11,279 nucleotides of DNA from Bacteroidales bacterium (GCA_003150235.1 QAMW01000039.1:1-11279); one strand, 5' to 3'; shown: positions 1 through 6,313, numbered from the stretch's first letter. Notes: generated from the sequence alone by a model not told the origin. Numbers and translations are program-made.

Positions 1-2
1 AA

Positions 3-20
3 CAATGGTTCGGTAAAAAA
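3..20 (+). repeat. Left terminal inverted repeat of the IS
   Basis: The sequence CAATGGTTCGGTAAAAAA is the exact reverse complement of bases 1310-1327. The match stops at base 2 outside and base 21 inside, which defines the ends of the element. Confidence 0.93.
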
Positions 21-33
21 TAGGAACAAAAAT

Positions 34-96
34 GGCGGTCACGCGTTAAATAGAATAATTTCCCAAATTAGATTCTATATGAACGCCCTGACCGCC
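34..96 (+). promoter_or_regulatory. Long stem-loop enclosing the transposase start codon
   Basis: Bases 34-41 pair with 89-96 (8 bp), 43-47 with 82-86 (5 bp), 51-56 with 72-77 (6 bp) and 57-61 with 65-69 (5 bp), leaving a CCC loop. That gives about 24 pairs with only small internal loops. The ATG at 79-81 lies in the internal loop between the second and third helices, and the region just upstream of it is paired. IS10 and IS50 use such end-proximal structures to block translation of transcripts that enter from flanking DNA. The same role here is inference from position and stability. Confidence 0.7.
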
Positions 97-1308
97 TTGA
101 AAATATTTAAATCCATGTTGAGGGATTTACTGTCCCGTTCAGCAAAAACACTTGGCATAGGCAAAGTGTTGAGTCGTTTTCTTGAAAATGTTGCAGGCAC
201 CATAGTCGCCATTCGCGGGCGGGTAAATTTCCTGCAGCTGCAACGCTATTCAGGATTGAATGAAAAGACATTCAGAAACAATTTCAGCCGGGATGGAATT
301 GACTGGCTGAGGCTAAACAAAATGTTTATCTCCGGCACGGTCTCGCCGGACCGCCTGGTCATAGCCATGGCCCCGGCACATATTTCAAAAAGTGGCAGAT
401 GTACTCCCGGAATAGGGATGTATTGGTCCGGGGCATCTAGTAAGAGTGTCCATGGGCTTGAACTCACTGCATTTGCAGCCATAGACTACGTCTCAGGCGA
501 CTGTGTCATGCTCGGGGCCTCACAGACACTGCCCGGCGATGGTGAAGGCACGAGGAAGACCATGACTGAATGCTATCTTGACGCATTGAAATCCAGGCGT
601 GAAGAACTGCTGAAAATCAGCGACAAATTAGTGGCAGACGCCTTTTTCTCCCGCAAGACATTTGCCCTTGAGGCAGTGAAAATGGGGTTTACCCTGATTT
701 CAAAATTTCCTGGCAATGCATCCCTGAGTTATCTTGCCAATGAGCCGTACCTGGAAAAGAGAGGGACACGCAAAGGGTACAAACCGACTTATGCCGGACG
801 GGTGGACATCAAACATCCGGACATGATGTTCTGTCAAAAAATCCGTATTGATGGAATCGGCGTCTTTCATACCGCCGTTGTACATTCCACGTCATTACGG
901 ATAAATGTGCGTATTGTAATAGGACGAATCGGAGACCGCGATAACGTAATTTTATTCAGCACTGACCCTTCGGTATCTGCCGCCGATATCGTATCCATAT
1001 ACCGAAAGCGTTTCAGGATTGAATTCGGGATACGGGACGCAAAACAGTTCACAGGTCTCAGTCACAATCAGTCAAGGAATACCGCACGCATTGACTTCGC
1101 TTACAACATCTCTTTTTTTACTCGAAACATGCTTCAATCCGAAATTGACCTCTTTTTCCCAAAAAACAGTGTGGGGCAGCTTAAAAAAGCAATTTCCGAC
1201 ACCGTTTTCGCATTGAAAATACTCGACATAGGAGATGTCCGTCTAAAAAAGAGGCAAATTCTGCAGCTAGAAAAGCTTGTCGCAACATATATTGGAGCTG
1301 CCGCATAG
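79..1308 (+). CDS. IS4-family DDE transposase with an apparent Asp-to-Ala change at the first catalytic position
   Basis: This 409-residue DDE/RNase H-fold transposase would cut and join the ends of the surrounding element. The IS4 signature Y-x2-R-x3-E-x6-K is perfect: Y308, R311, E315 (third catalytic acid) and K322. The second acid is D187 in VADAFFS. The first acid normally sits in a stretch like AIDPSYIPKSG. Here residues 96-106 read AMAPAHISKSG, placing Ala98 (codon GCC) where Asp (GAC) is expected, a single-base change. The rest of the fold is full length with no frameshift or stop, which suggests recent inactivation. D92 lies a few residues upstream but does not align with the conserved position. 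Translation may be damped by a stem-loop over the start codon. The family call is firm. The loss of activity is inferred from remembered homologues. Confidence 0.92.
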   Translation: MNALTALKIFKSMLRDLLSRSAKTLGIGKVLSRFLENVAGTIVAIRGRVNFLQLQRYSGLNEKTFRNNFSRDGIDWLRLNKMFISGTVSPDRLVIAMAPAHISKSGRCTPGIGMYWSGASSKSVHGLELTAFAAIDYVSGDCVMLGASQTLPGDGEGTRKTMTECYLDALKSRREELLKISDKLVADAFFSRKTFALEAVKMGFTLISKFPGNASLSYLANEPYLEKRGTRKGYKPTYAGRVDIKHPDMMFCQKIRIDGIGVFHTAVVHSTSLRINVRIVIGRIGDRDNVILFSTDPSVSAADIVSIYRKRFRIEFGIRDAKQFTGLSHNQSRNTARIDFAYNISFFTRNMLQSEIDLFFPKNSVGQLKKAISDTVFALKILDIGDVRLKKRQILQLEKLVATYIGAAA

Positions 1309-1309
1309 C

Positions 1310-1327
1310 TTTTTTACCGAACCATTG
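1310..1327 (-). repeat. Right terminal inverted repeat of the IS
   Basis: TTTTTTACCGAACCATTG is the exact reverse complement of bases 3-20. It begins two bases after the transposase stop codon, so gene and element end together, as is usual in compact insertion sequences. Confidence 0.93.
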
Positions 1328-1386
1328 CTTAAAGTCACTATCTGAAAACTGACAACTCTTTCCCGACAGGGATAATCCGTTTTTAG

Positions 1387-1416
1387 CCGGGGCGTTGAGC
1401 GCAGCGAAACCCCCGG
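1387..1416. other. GC-rich imperfect hairpin downstream of the IS
   Basis: CCGGGG (1387-1392) pairs with CCCCGG (1411-1416). GTT (1394-1396) can continue the stem with AAC (1408-1410), leaving a loop of GAGCGCAGCGA. No T-run follows, so it is not an obvious terminator. It resembles palindromic units scattered in Bacteroidales intergenic DNA. No function can be assigned. Confidence 0.45.
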
Positions 1417-1458
1417 AAAGTATGAATAAATGATGAATTTAACGACCGGCTGATTGAT

Positions 1459-1656
1459 ATGCTTTACATACTGTTATTACCTGTCATTGTCCTTGTCGTG
1501 ATGCTGTTCATCCCGGACAAATATCTCCCGAAGCCTAAGCCGAAGCGCTATCGACGGAGACATCACTCAGAGCCTCGCGGGCTGCGGTGGATGGATCCTA
1601 ATTATAAGAAACGAAAGAAGCGAGAGGAACGCAATTCCTCAAAATTCAGCATTTAA
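1459..1656 (+). CDS. Possible small single-pass membrane protein, very basic C-terminus
   Basis: I do not recognise this 65-residue frame. Residues 1-18 form a strongly hydrophobic helix (LYILLLPVIVLVVMLFI). A proline- and lysine-rich linker follows, then a highly basic tail with RYRRR and KKRKKREE stretches. The layout of one membrane anchor with a positively charged cytoplasmic tail is coherent for a small membrane protein. The absence of a recognised homologue, the lack of a clear promoter, and its place between an IS and a hairpin-rich element all argue for caution. It could be a remnant or a chance reading frame. Confidence 0.4.
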   Translation: MLYILLLPVIVLVVMLFIPDKYLPKPKPKRYRRRHHSEPRGLRWMDPNYKKRKKREERNSSKFSI

Positions 1657-1719
1657 CAAGATGAGAGTGTCGCGAAATACTGATGCTTTCTATCTTTTTG
1701 TTGGTTGCAGAGTGCGGGC

Positions 1720-1731
1720 GAGCTTACACTC
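1720..1731 (+). repeat. Left 12-bp target-site duplication of the hairpin-rich element
   Basis: GAGCTTACACTC is repeated exactly at 2011-2022, directly outside the 14-bp inverted repeats at 1732-1745 and 1997-2010. The match ends exactly at 12 bp on both sides. Confidence 0.8.
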
Positions 1732-2010
1732 AATGTCACTAACTTTGGTGCCGGAGCCATAAATCCCCGAAAGGGGGATTCATCCTGTTATCCGCGGGTA
1801 ATGCCGAAGGTATACCCGTGGCACAAGCGTCTCCCTCATTGATTCAACCCGGAGTGGGTTGAATAGCCATCTGATTAGCACATACTTATGCAACCCGTTT
1901 CAGGGTTGCGTCATCGTGGGGCATCGCTCTCCACGGGTGCCCACTTCGGGGCTACCCGTGGCTAACTCTATCAAGCCCATTCCGGGCAAAATCCTTAAGT
2001 TAGTGACATT
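1732..2010. mobile_element. 279-bp MITE-like element with terminal inverted repeats and internal hairpins
   Basis: Bases 1732-1745 (AATGTCACTAACTT) and 1997-2010 (AAGTTAGTGACATT) are perfect 14-bp inverted repeats. Exact 12-bp direct repeats lie immediately outside them, the hallmark of a transposition event. The element is too short for a transposase and shows no convincing gene. The interior is filled with five clear hairpins and one weak one. Removing the element and one repeat restores a continuous sequence (GCGGGC, GAGCTTACACTC, GTCCCTAC). A 12-bp duplication is in the range known for some IS4-family enzymes, but these ends differ from those of the IS at 3-1327, so the mobilising transposase is unknown. 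The call as a mobile element is inferred from structure alone. Confidence 0.75.
1762..1987. repeat. Cluster of six hairpins inside the MITE-like element
   Basis: The stems are: 1762-1768/1774-1780 (7 bp, loop GAAAG); 1792-1800/1813-1821 (CCGCGGGTA with TACCCGTGG, one G-T); 1842-1850/1856-1864 (9 bp perfect, loop GGAGT); 1890-1896/1903-1909 (7 bp, extendable to 9 with one wobble); 1931-1938/1954-1961 continued by 1939-1942/1949-1952 (12 bp with one bulge); and 1975-1978/1984-1987 (4 bp, weak). The second and fifth hairpins share the CCxCGGGT...ACCCGTGG arms, so they may be related copies. Most have CCC/GGG cores and short loops, as in REP-like palindromic units. Confidence 0.75.
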
Positions 2011-2022
2011 GAGCTTACACTC
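2011..2022 (+). repeat. Right 12-bp target-site duplication of the hairpin-rich element
   Basis: This is the second exact copy of GAGCTTACACTC and abuts the right terminal inverted repeat. See the left copy at 1720-1731. Confidence 0.8.
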
Positions 2023-2143
2023 GTCCCTACATTGGCTTACATATCCACTGGTGGTCATGGATGGTCTGCCTCAACGCGTAGCGTAGCGACATCTTTAACT
2101 TTTCATTCGGTAATTTGGCTGGAATATTTGCGATTAGTGCGAG

Positions 2144-2175
2144 AAAAGGGGTGCATCACTATTTTGATACATCCC
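2144..2175 (-). terminator. Rho-independent terminator of the GLUG-protein gene
   Basis: Bases 2148-2158 pair with 2165-2175 (10 of 11 pairs, one a wobble, one mismatch) around a 6-base loop. On the minus strand the stem is followed by TTTT (2147-2144). It lies about 20 bases beyond the stop codon at 2197, in the right orientation for that gene. Confidence 0.72.
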
Positions 2176-2196
2176 TGGGAGTTATGTGTTTAACTC

Positions 2197-3693
2197 TTAT
2201 TTAATTAAAATTTTAGCATGCAATCCATTGGCAACGAGTATGTAGGTGCCTGATGAGATATAGTCTATCTTCTCAGTATATCCTTGATAAATGCATTTGC
2301 CTTGAAAGTTATACAAATATACGAGAGATGGTTCTTTCAAATGAATTGTATTTTGTTTTACATTGAAAAAGTTCGAGCAATTTTCAACAGAAACAATTCC
2401 GGCACTAACATCTTGGGATACATGTGGGAAGCCAAAACTCTCTCTAATCCATCTGTATTTTAAATCATTGAGTATGGGATAAATATTTAATTCAGATAAA
2501 AAAGCATCTTCTGTCATTTGTTCTTGAGTAAAAGAAGTTGCGCCATCATAACCTTTTTCCCCAGCAAAATTTAACGAGATATAACTCGGAGAATAATTTG
2601 CAGTATATTTACTACTATTAGAATTAAAATCGCTTATTTGCCCGACAATTCCACCATAATAAAAATTAGGTGTGTTTGTCAAATAATAAATGGTACTACT
2701 ATAATTATTTGACATAAATCCATTATCAATGCCACCATATGATGCAGTTGCCGAAATTCCGCCAATTACGATGCGATTATCATAAGAATTTCCATAGTAT
2801 TCAGCAATTAATTTCTGAGCGTTGTTATAACAACTCTTTACAACAGTTGAGCCTGTTGCACCACTACCTAAAATACCACCTATACGTATATACCCAGATG
2901 TTGAATTACATGATCCCGCTAAGTAGACTTCAAATTTTGAATTAATATTTCCGCAACCGACTATGTCTGAACTGTATGTTTTTCCGGTTATTCCTCCAAC
3001 ATTTGCTAATGCGCCATCATAATATTCACCATTGATTCCTGTCCGGCCAAAATTTACTGTCAAACTCCCATTATTAAGGCAAAATTCAAATGTAGTTTTG
3101 TTCGATTCGCCAACTATACCACCCATATTTAAGGCATAATCCGCATCAGTCATAGTTTTTTCTCGATTATAATTGAGATGGACTAAAGATGTCACATTTT
3201 TTATATGGCAATTCGCAGTATAACCAGCGAGTCCTCCCATCTGTGTTTCTGGATACGCTTGATCCGGGAAATATGTGCTTACATATCCGATAATTGTAAG
3301 ATCCTTTATCACGCTACTATTTAGATAAGTAAAAAAACCATAGTAAGGATATGCTCCACTATCCTTAGTTACTTTAAGACCTGTTATGAAATGATTTGCT
3401 CCATCAAAATTTCCTTGGAAATATGTTGATTTACCCAAACCAATAGACACCCAATCATTTTCAGAAAGGTCAATATCAGCACCAAGATGTATAGTTTTAC
3501 CATAAAAAGTAGAATATCCATTATTCACAATGTAAGCGAGACCGGCAAGACTCCGAGGGGTAGAAATTGTAAACTCTGAATCAGAGTTATTATACCACGA
3601 AATATCATAATTTCCCATTGTAAGCCATGTCGATGCTTTAATTGATAGAGTCGCTAAAACAAACGCGACATAAATGATTGCAAATCTTTTCAT
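2197..3693 (-). CDS. Secreted GLUG-repeat surface protein with C-terminal sorting-like domain
   Basis: The protein has 498 residues when started at the ATG at 3693, chosen because residues 1-20 then form a clean signal peptide (MKRF, hydrophobic core, SIKA). A longer reading from 3759 would add 22 unconvincing residues. The body is a solenoid of Bacteroidetes GLUG-type repeats with motifs GGLAG (153), GGIVG (191), GGITG (233), GGILG (272), GGIS (311) and GGIVG (347). About 433-498 resembles a C-terminal secretion/anchoring domain, with YLYNFQGKCIY and a final GTYILVA...KILIK. GLUG proteins are usually cell-surface or secreted and thought to be adhesive or ligand-binding. No catalytic site is visible. 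The gene is clearly more AT-rich than its neighbours, which suggests acquisition from elsewhere. No canonical promoter is seen directly upstream, and read-through from GH97 across about 236 bases is possible. Confidence 0.85.
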   Translation of the reverse strand: MKRFAIIYVAFVLATLSIKASTWLTMGNYDISWYNNSDSEFTISTPRSLAGLAYIVNNGYSTFYGKTIHLGADIDLSENDWVSIGLGKSTYFQGNFDGANHFITGLKVTKDSGAYPYYGFFTYLNSSVIKDLTIIGYVSTYFPDQAYPETQMGGLAGYTANCHIKNVTSLVHLNYNREKTMTDADYALNMGGIVGESNKTTFEFCLNNGSLTVNFGRTGINGEYYDGALANVGGITGKTYSSDIVGCGNINSKFEVYLAGSCNSTSGYIRIGGILGSGATGSTVVKSCYNNAQKLIAEYYGNSYDNRIVIGGISATASYGGIDNGFMSNNYSSTIYYLTNTPNFYYGGIVGQISDFNSNSSKYTANYSPSYISLNFAGEKGYDGATSFTQEQMTEDAFLSELNIYPILNDLKYRWIRESFGFPHVSQDVSAGIVSVENCSNFFNVKQNTIHLKEPSLVYLYNFQGKCIYQGYTEKIDYISSGTYILVANGLHAKILIK

Positions 3694-3929
3694 AATTATA
3701 CGATATAGGTCGACCCTCCAATGAAATTTGATTATAAAAGCGTGAGCCGAGATGCTCATTCCATTAATAAATGAAAGGAAAATTTATTTAACTTGAGAGG
3801 ATTATGGTAGTAGTACTAAACACATTTCTTTTTCTCTAGTTTCCTTAAATGTATCGTAGGTAAAGCAATCGCTTTTAGTTAAATTGTTTTTATATAGTTT
3901 ATCAATGTTTGTCGGGAATTACGGTGGGA
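3694..3929. other. AT-rich intergenic spacer between the GH97 and GLUG genes
   Basis: This 236-base spacer separates two minus-strand genes. I see no strong terminator after GH97. A short AAAGC...GCTTT stem near 3862-3877 is weak and lacks an adjoining T-run in the right direction. No CAAA...CAAAnnTA pattern (a minus-strand Bacteroidetes promoter) is evident before the GLUG gene. Confidence 0.5.
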
Positions 3930-6038
3930 TTAAATCTCCTTGAGAGAGATGGCAAATCCGCCGCCGGGTGCCATGTGAAGCTTTATCACGGATGACGCGC
4001 CCGCTTTGCGGCGTGTTATCTGATATGACTCCGGATTGGTGAGATAGTGCGCGTCGTCGGTGTCGCCATAGATAGTAGCTTCGTAAGTCTTGTCAGGGTC
4101 GAGGAAATCGAGGTTGAGCGTGAACTCGCGCGGCTCCTCGGCATTCACGCCGCCTACATACCAGTCGTCGCTTTTCTTGTCTTTACGCGCCACGACGATA
4201 AATTCGCCCGGCTCCGCATCAAGGTAGATGCTCTTGCTCCAGTCAACCGGCACATCCTTTATAAACTGGAATGCGTCAGGCTTCTCGGCATAATGTTCCG
4301 GAAAGTCGGCTGCCATCTGCAGAGGCGAATACATGGTGAGGTAAAGTGCGAGCTGGTTAGCCACCGTGGAGTTGACGTGAGAGGTGTTGCCGGGTGCAAA
4401 TTCGCTCAGGTTCATACGGAATATGCCCGGCGTGTAATCCATCGGACCTCCCTGCAGGCGCGTAAACGGCAGGATGGTGACATGCGCCGTGGGCAGACCG
4501 CCAAACGACTGGTATTCGGTACCACACGCGCTCTCGTTGCCTACAAGATTGGGGTATGTGCGGCAAAGACCCGTCGGGCGCACTGCCTCGTGGGCGTTGA
4601 CCATGATATGCTTGTCGGCTGCTTTCTTTACGGCATCAAGATAGTGACGCACCGATTTCTGGTTGTAGTGGTTTTCTCCCTTGGGAAGAATGTTGCCGAC
4701 GTAGCCGCTCTTTACCGCGTCATAACCGTATTGGTTCATCAGGTCGTAGGCGCGGTCCATATATTTCTCGTAGTTAGGTATAGAGCCGGAGGTCTCATGA
4801 TGCATCATCAGCTTTATACCCTTTGATTTGGCATACTCGTTGAGTGCGGCGATGTCGAAGTCGGGGTAGGGGGTAAGGAAGTCAAACACATACTCTTTTT
4901 CCTTTCCTGACCAGTCTTCCCAGCCGATATTCCAGCCCTCGATAAGAAGCTGGTCCATGCCTGCGTCGGCTGCGAAATCTATGTAGCGACGCACATTCTC
5001 GTTGTTGGCTCCATGGCGTCCGTTGGGGGTCGCCTTGGAATAGTCAAACGTGGCGAGGTCGAAGTTCTCGGCATCGCAGTATGCCCATGAGCTCTTGTTT
5101 GTGATCATCTCCCACCATACGCCCATGTATTTCGTCGGATGAATCCATGATGTGTCGTCAAGCACACACGGGTCGTTGAGGTTGAGTATAAGGTCGGAGG
5201 CGAGGATGTCGGTAGCCTTGTCGCTCACCATGACCGTGCGCCATGGTGTCTTGAACGGGGTTTTCACCACTGCCTTGTCGCCGTTGCGGTCGGGTGTTAG
5301 CCATGACGTGAAGGTCATGTTGCTGTCATCGAGATTGAGATGCATAGCCGGGTAGTCGACCAATGCAGCCTCGTGCAGGTTGAGATAGAGCCCGTCGTCG
5401 GTTTTCAGCATGAGTGAGGTCTGTACACCTGTGGGTGAAAAGCCGGTCTGCGACAGATTGTGCATGCGTGCTCCTTCCGAGGTAGCGCGTATGTCGCTCA
5501 GACGCGACTTGGTGTATTTGTATTCCTGGGTATCATAGTCGCCCGGTATCCACCATGCCGTGTGATCGCCCGTCATAGCTATCTGCGAAAGTTCGTCGGT
5601 GATGGTAAACTCTTTCCACTTCTGTGCGGGAAACTCGTACCGGAATCCGATGCCGTCATTATAGGCACGGAACACGATATTCATTTTCCTTGTCATGCCG
5701 TCGGCTTTTTGGGTGAGCGGCACTGTCATCTGGTTGTAGCGGTTGGTGATGGAGTCATTTTCGCCCCACACCGGCGCCCATTTCTCATCGACCGATGTAA
5801 ACACTGTTTTCCCCTGCTTGAATCCTGAAGTAAGGGGTGCTTCGTCCTTGATTTCAAATCCCAGTGTGGATGGAAGCACTATTGCTTTTCCGTGGTAGTC
5901 GACCGAATATTCCGGTTGCCCCGTCTTGGTAAGGTCGAAGGTCAGCTTTATGCTGCCGTCAGGTGAAGTAAGTGTCTCTGCAGCAAATGCCGGGAATGTC
6001 GCGGCACATGCTATAAGGCTCAAAATTATCTTTTTCAT
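3930..6038 (-). CDS. GH97-family glycoside hydrolase, SusB-like alpha-glucosidase
   Basis: The 702-residue protein has a signal peptide (1-19, cut near AFA/AE), an N-terminal beta-sandwich, a catalytic (beta/alpha)8 barrel from about 300, and a C-terminal beta domain. SusB of Bacteroides thetaiotaomicron is slightly longer (738). The inverting, Ca2+-dependent GH97 acids are all present: E415 in HHETS and E484 in NAHEAVRPTG (base/Ca positions, SusB E439 and E508), E502 in GNES and E508 in GTEYQ (SusB E526 and E532, the latter the acid). The stretch AVKSGYVG (441-448) has Gly where retaining GH97 alpha-galactosidases carry a nucleophilic Asp, so inversion on alpha-glucosidic substrates such as malto-oligosaccharides is favoured. 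The likely location is the periplasm. C505 sits where I recall Arg in SusB. No susC/susD is nearby. Three tandem promoters lie just upstream. Confidence 0.95.
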   Translation of the reverse strand: MKKIILSLIACAATFPAFAAETLTSPDGSIKLTFDLTKTGQPEYSVDYHGKAIVLPSTLGFEIKDEAPLTSGFKQGKTVFTSVDEKWAPVWGENDSITNRYNQMTVPLTQKADGMTRKMNIVFRAYNDGIGFRYEFPAQKWKEFTITDELSQIAMTGDHTAWWIPGDYDTQEYKYTKSRLSDIRATSEGARMHNLSQTGFSPTGVQTSLMLKTDDGLYLNLHEAALVDYPAMHLNLDDSNMTFTSWLTPDRNGDKAVVKTPFKTPWRTVMVSDKATDILASDLILNLNDPCVLDDTSWIHPTKYMGVWWEMITNKSSWAYCDAENFDLATFDYSKATPNGRHGANNENVRRYIDFAADAGMDQLLIEGWNIGWEDWSGKEKEYVFDFLTPYPDFDIAALNEYAKSKGIKLMMHHETSGSIPNYEKYMDRAYDLMNQYGYDAVKSGYVGNILPKGENHYNQKSVRHYLDAVKKAADKHIMVNAHEAVRPTGLCRTYPNLVGNESACGTEYQSFGGLPTAHVTILPFTRLQGGPMDYTPGIFRMNLSEFAPGNTSHVNSTVANQLALYLTMYSPLQMAADFPEHYAEKPDAFQFIKDVPVDWSKSIYLDAEPGEFIVVARKDKKSDDWYVGGVNAEEPREFTLNLDFLDPDKTYEATIYGDTDDAHYLTNPESYQITRRKAGASSVIKLHMAPGGGFAISLKEI

Positions 6039-6072
6039 AATGACCGGTTTTAAGTATTGTAAGTAACTGATA

Positions 6073-6104
6073 CAAAGATACGGGTAAGCGAGCGTAATGT
6101 CAAA
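6073..6104 (-). promoter_or_regulatory. GH97 promoter P1 (gene-proximal)
   Basis: On the minus strand this reads TTTG (6104-6101), 20 bases, TATCTTTG (6080-6073). It matches the Bacteroidetes primary sigma consensus (-33 TTTG, -7 TAnnTTTG) exactly. Transcription would begin near 6066, giving a leader of about 28 bases before the GH97 ATG at 6038. Confidence 0.82.
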
Positions 6105-6145
6105 TTTATTTGAGCATTACCGAGAGTGAGTATATAAGGTGTAGC

Positions 6146-6177
6146 CAAAGATACGGGTAAGCGAGCGTAATGTCAAA
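6146..6177 (-). promoter_or_regulatory. GH97 promoter P2 (middle copy)
   Basis: It has the same TTTG, 20 bases, TATCTTTG arrangement as P1, displaced by exactly 73 bases. A transcript starting here would carry one copy of the repeat hairpin in its leader. Confidence 0.75.
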
Positions 6178-6218
6178 TTTATTTGAGCATTACCGAGAGT
6201 GAGTATATAAGGTGTAGC

Positions 6219-6250
6219 CAAAGATACGGGTAAGCGAGCGTAATGCCAAA
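6219..6250 (-). promoter_or_regulatory. GH97 promoter P3 (distal, truncated copy)
   Basis: TTTG (6250-6247), 20 bases, TATCTTTG (6226-6219) on the minus strand. Although the repeat copy is truncated and has two substitutions, both promoter boxes and the spacing are intact. Confidence 0.72.
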
Positions 6251-6275
6251 TTTATTTGGGCATTTTCCTTTTGAT

Positions 6276-6307
6276 TTTGTTGCAACTACTATAAATGATT
6301 ATATTTG
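6276..6307 (+). promoter_or_regulatory. Promoter of the structured RNA and Abi-family gene
   Basis: TTTG (6276-6279), 20 bases, TATATTTG (6300-6307) is an exact Bacteroidetes consensus promoter on the plus strand. Transcription would begin near 6314, more than 100 bases before the Abi gene, leaving room for a structured leader or separate small RNA. It diverges from the GH97 promoter array 12 bases beyond its end. Confidence 0.82.
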
Positions 6308-6313
6308 TACAAT

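Larger units (their letters stand above)
3..1327 (+). mobile_element. IS4-family insertion sequence, structurally complete
   Basis: The element is bounded by perfect 18-bp terminal inverted repeats and contains one full-length DDE transposase gene filling nearly all of it. At about 1325 bp its size is normal for IS4-family elements. Only two bases of left flank (AA) are in the window. The right flank begins CTTAA, so a target duplication such as CTTAA ending in AA on the left is possible but cannot be verified here. The transposase carries an apparent active-site substitution (see the CDS), so this copy may move only if a related transposase acts in trans. The IS4 assignment rests on the YREK signature and on similarity to remembered Bacteroides IS4-type transposases. 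Confidence 0.9.
6073..6264. repeat. 73-bp promoter-bearing tandem repeat, 2.6 copies
   Basis: Copies are 6073-6145, 6146-6218 (identical to the first) and a truncated 46-base copy at 6219-6264. The third differs by only two substitutions (base 27, T to C; base 41, A to G). Each unit contains a GTAATGNC...GAGCATTAC-type stem (about 11 bp with one bulged G) and, on the minus strand, a complete Bacteroidetes promoter. The third copy loses the outer stem pairs where it is truncated. The unit resembles repeated intergenic sequences I recall from Bacteroidales genomes. Confidence 0.95.

Noticed and set aside
1859..2086. 75-codon open frame across the hairpin cluster (motif RVPTSGLPVAN)
   Set aside because: The frame is produced by the palindromic hairpins and runs across the element's right end and target duplication, so it cannot be an old gene. 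Similar translations recur from such palindromes.
3694..3759. Upstream in-frame start for the GLUG protein adding 22 residues
   Set aside because: The added residues would bury the signal peptide. The ATG at 3693 gives a normal secretion signal.
3855..3880. Terminator after GH97
   Set aside because: The AAAGC/GCTTT stem is only about 5 bp and no T-run follows it on the minus strand.
4047..4826. 259-codon frame on the plus strand, antisense to GH97
   Set aside because: It is a shadow of the GC-rich GH97 gene, whose catalytic motifs are unmistakable. The translation has no recognisable domain.
6107..6140. Plus-strand promoter within each 73-bp repeat (TTTG, 20 bases, TATAAGGT)
   Set aside because: The downstream box lacks TTTG, and the plus-strand gene already has an exact consensus promoter at 6276-6307.
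6073..6264. CRISPR-like array
   Set aside because: Repeats are contiguous with no unique spacers, the third copy is truncated, and no cas gene is present. The promoter content explains the repeat better.
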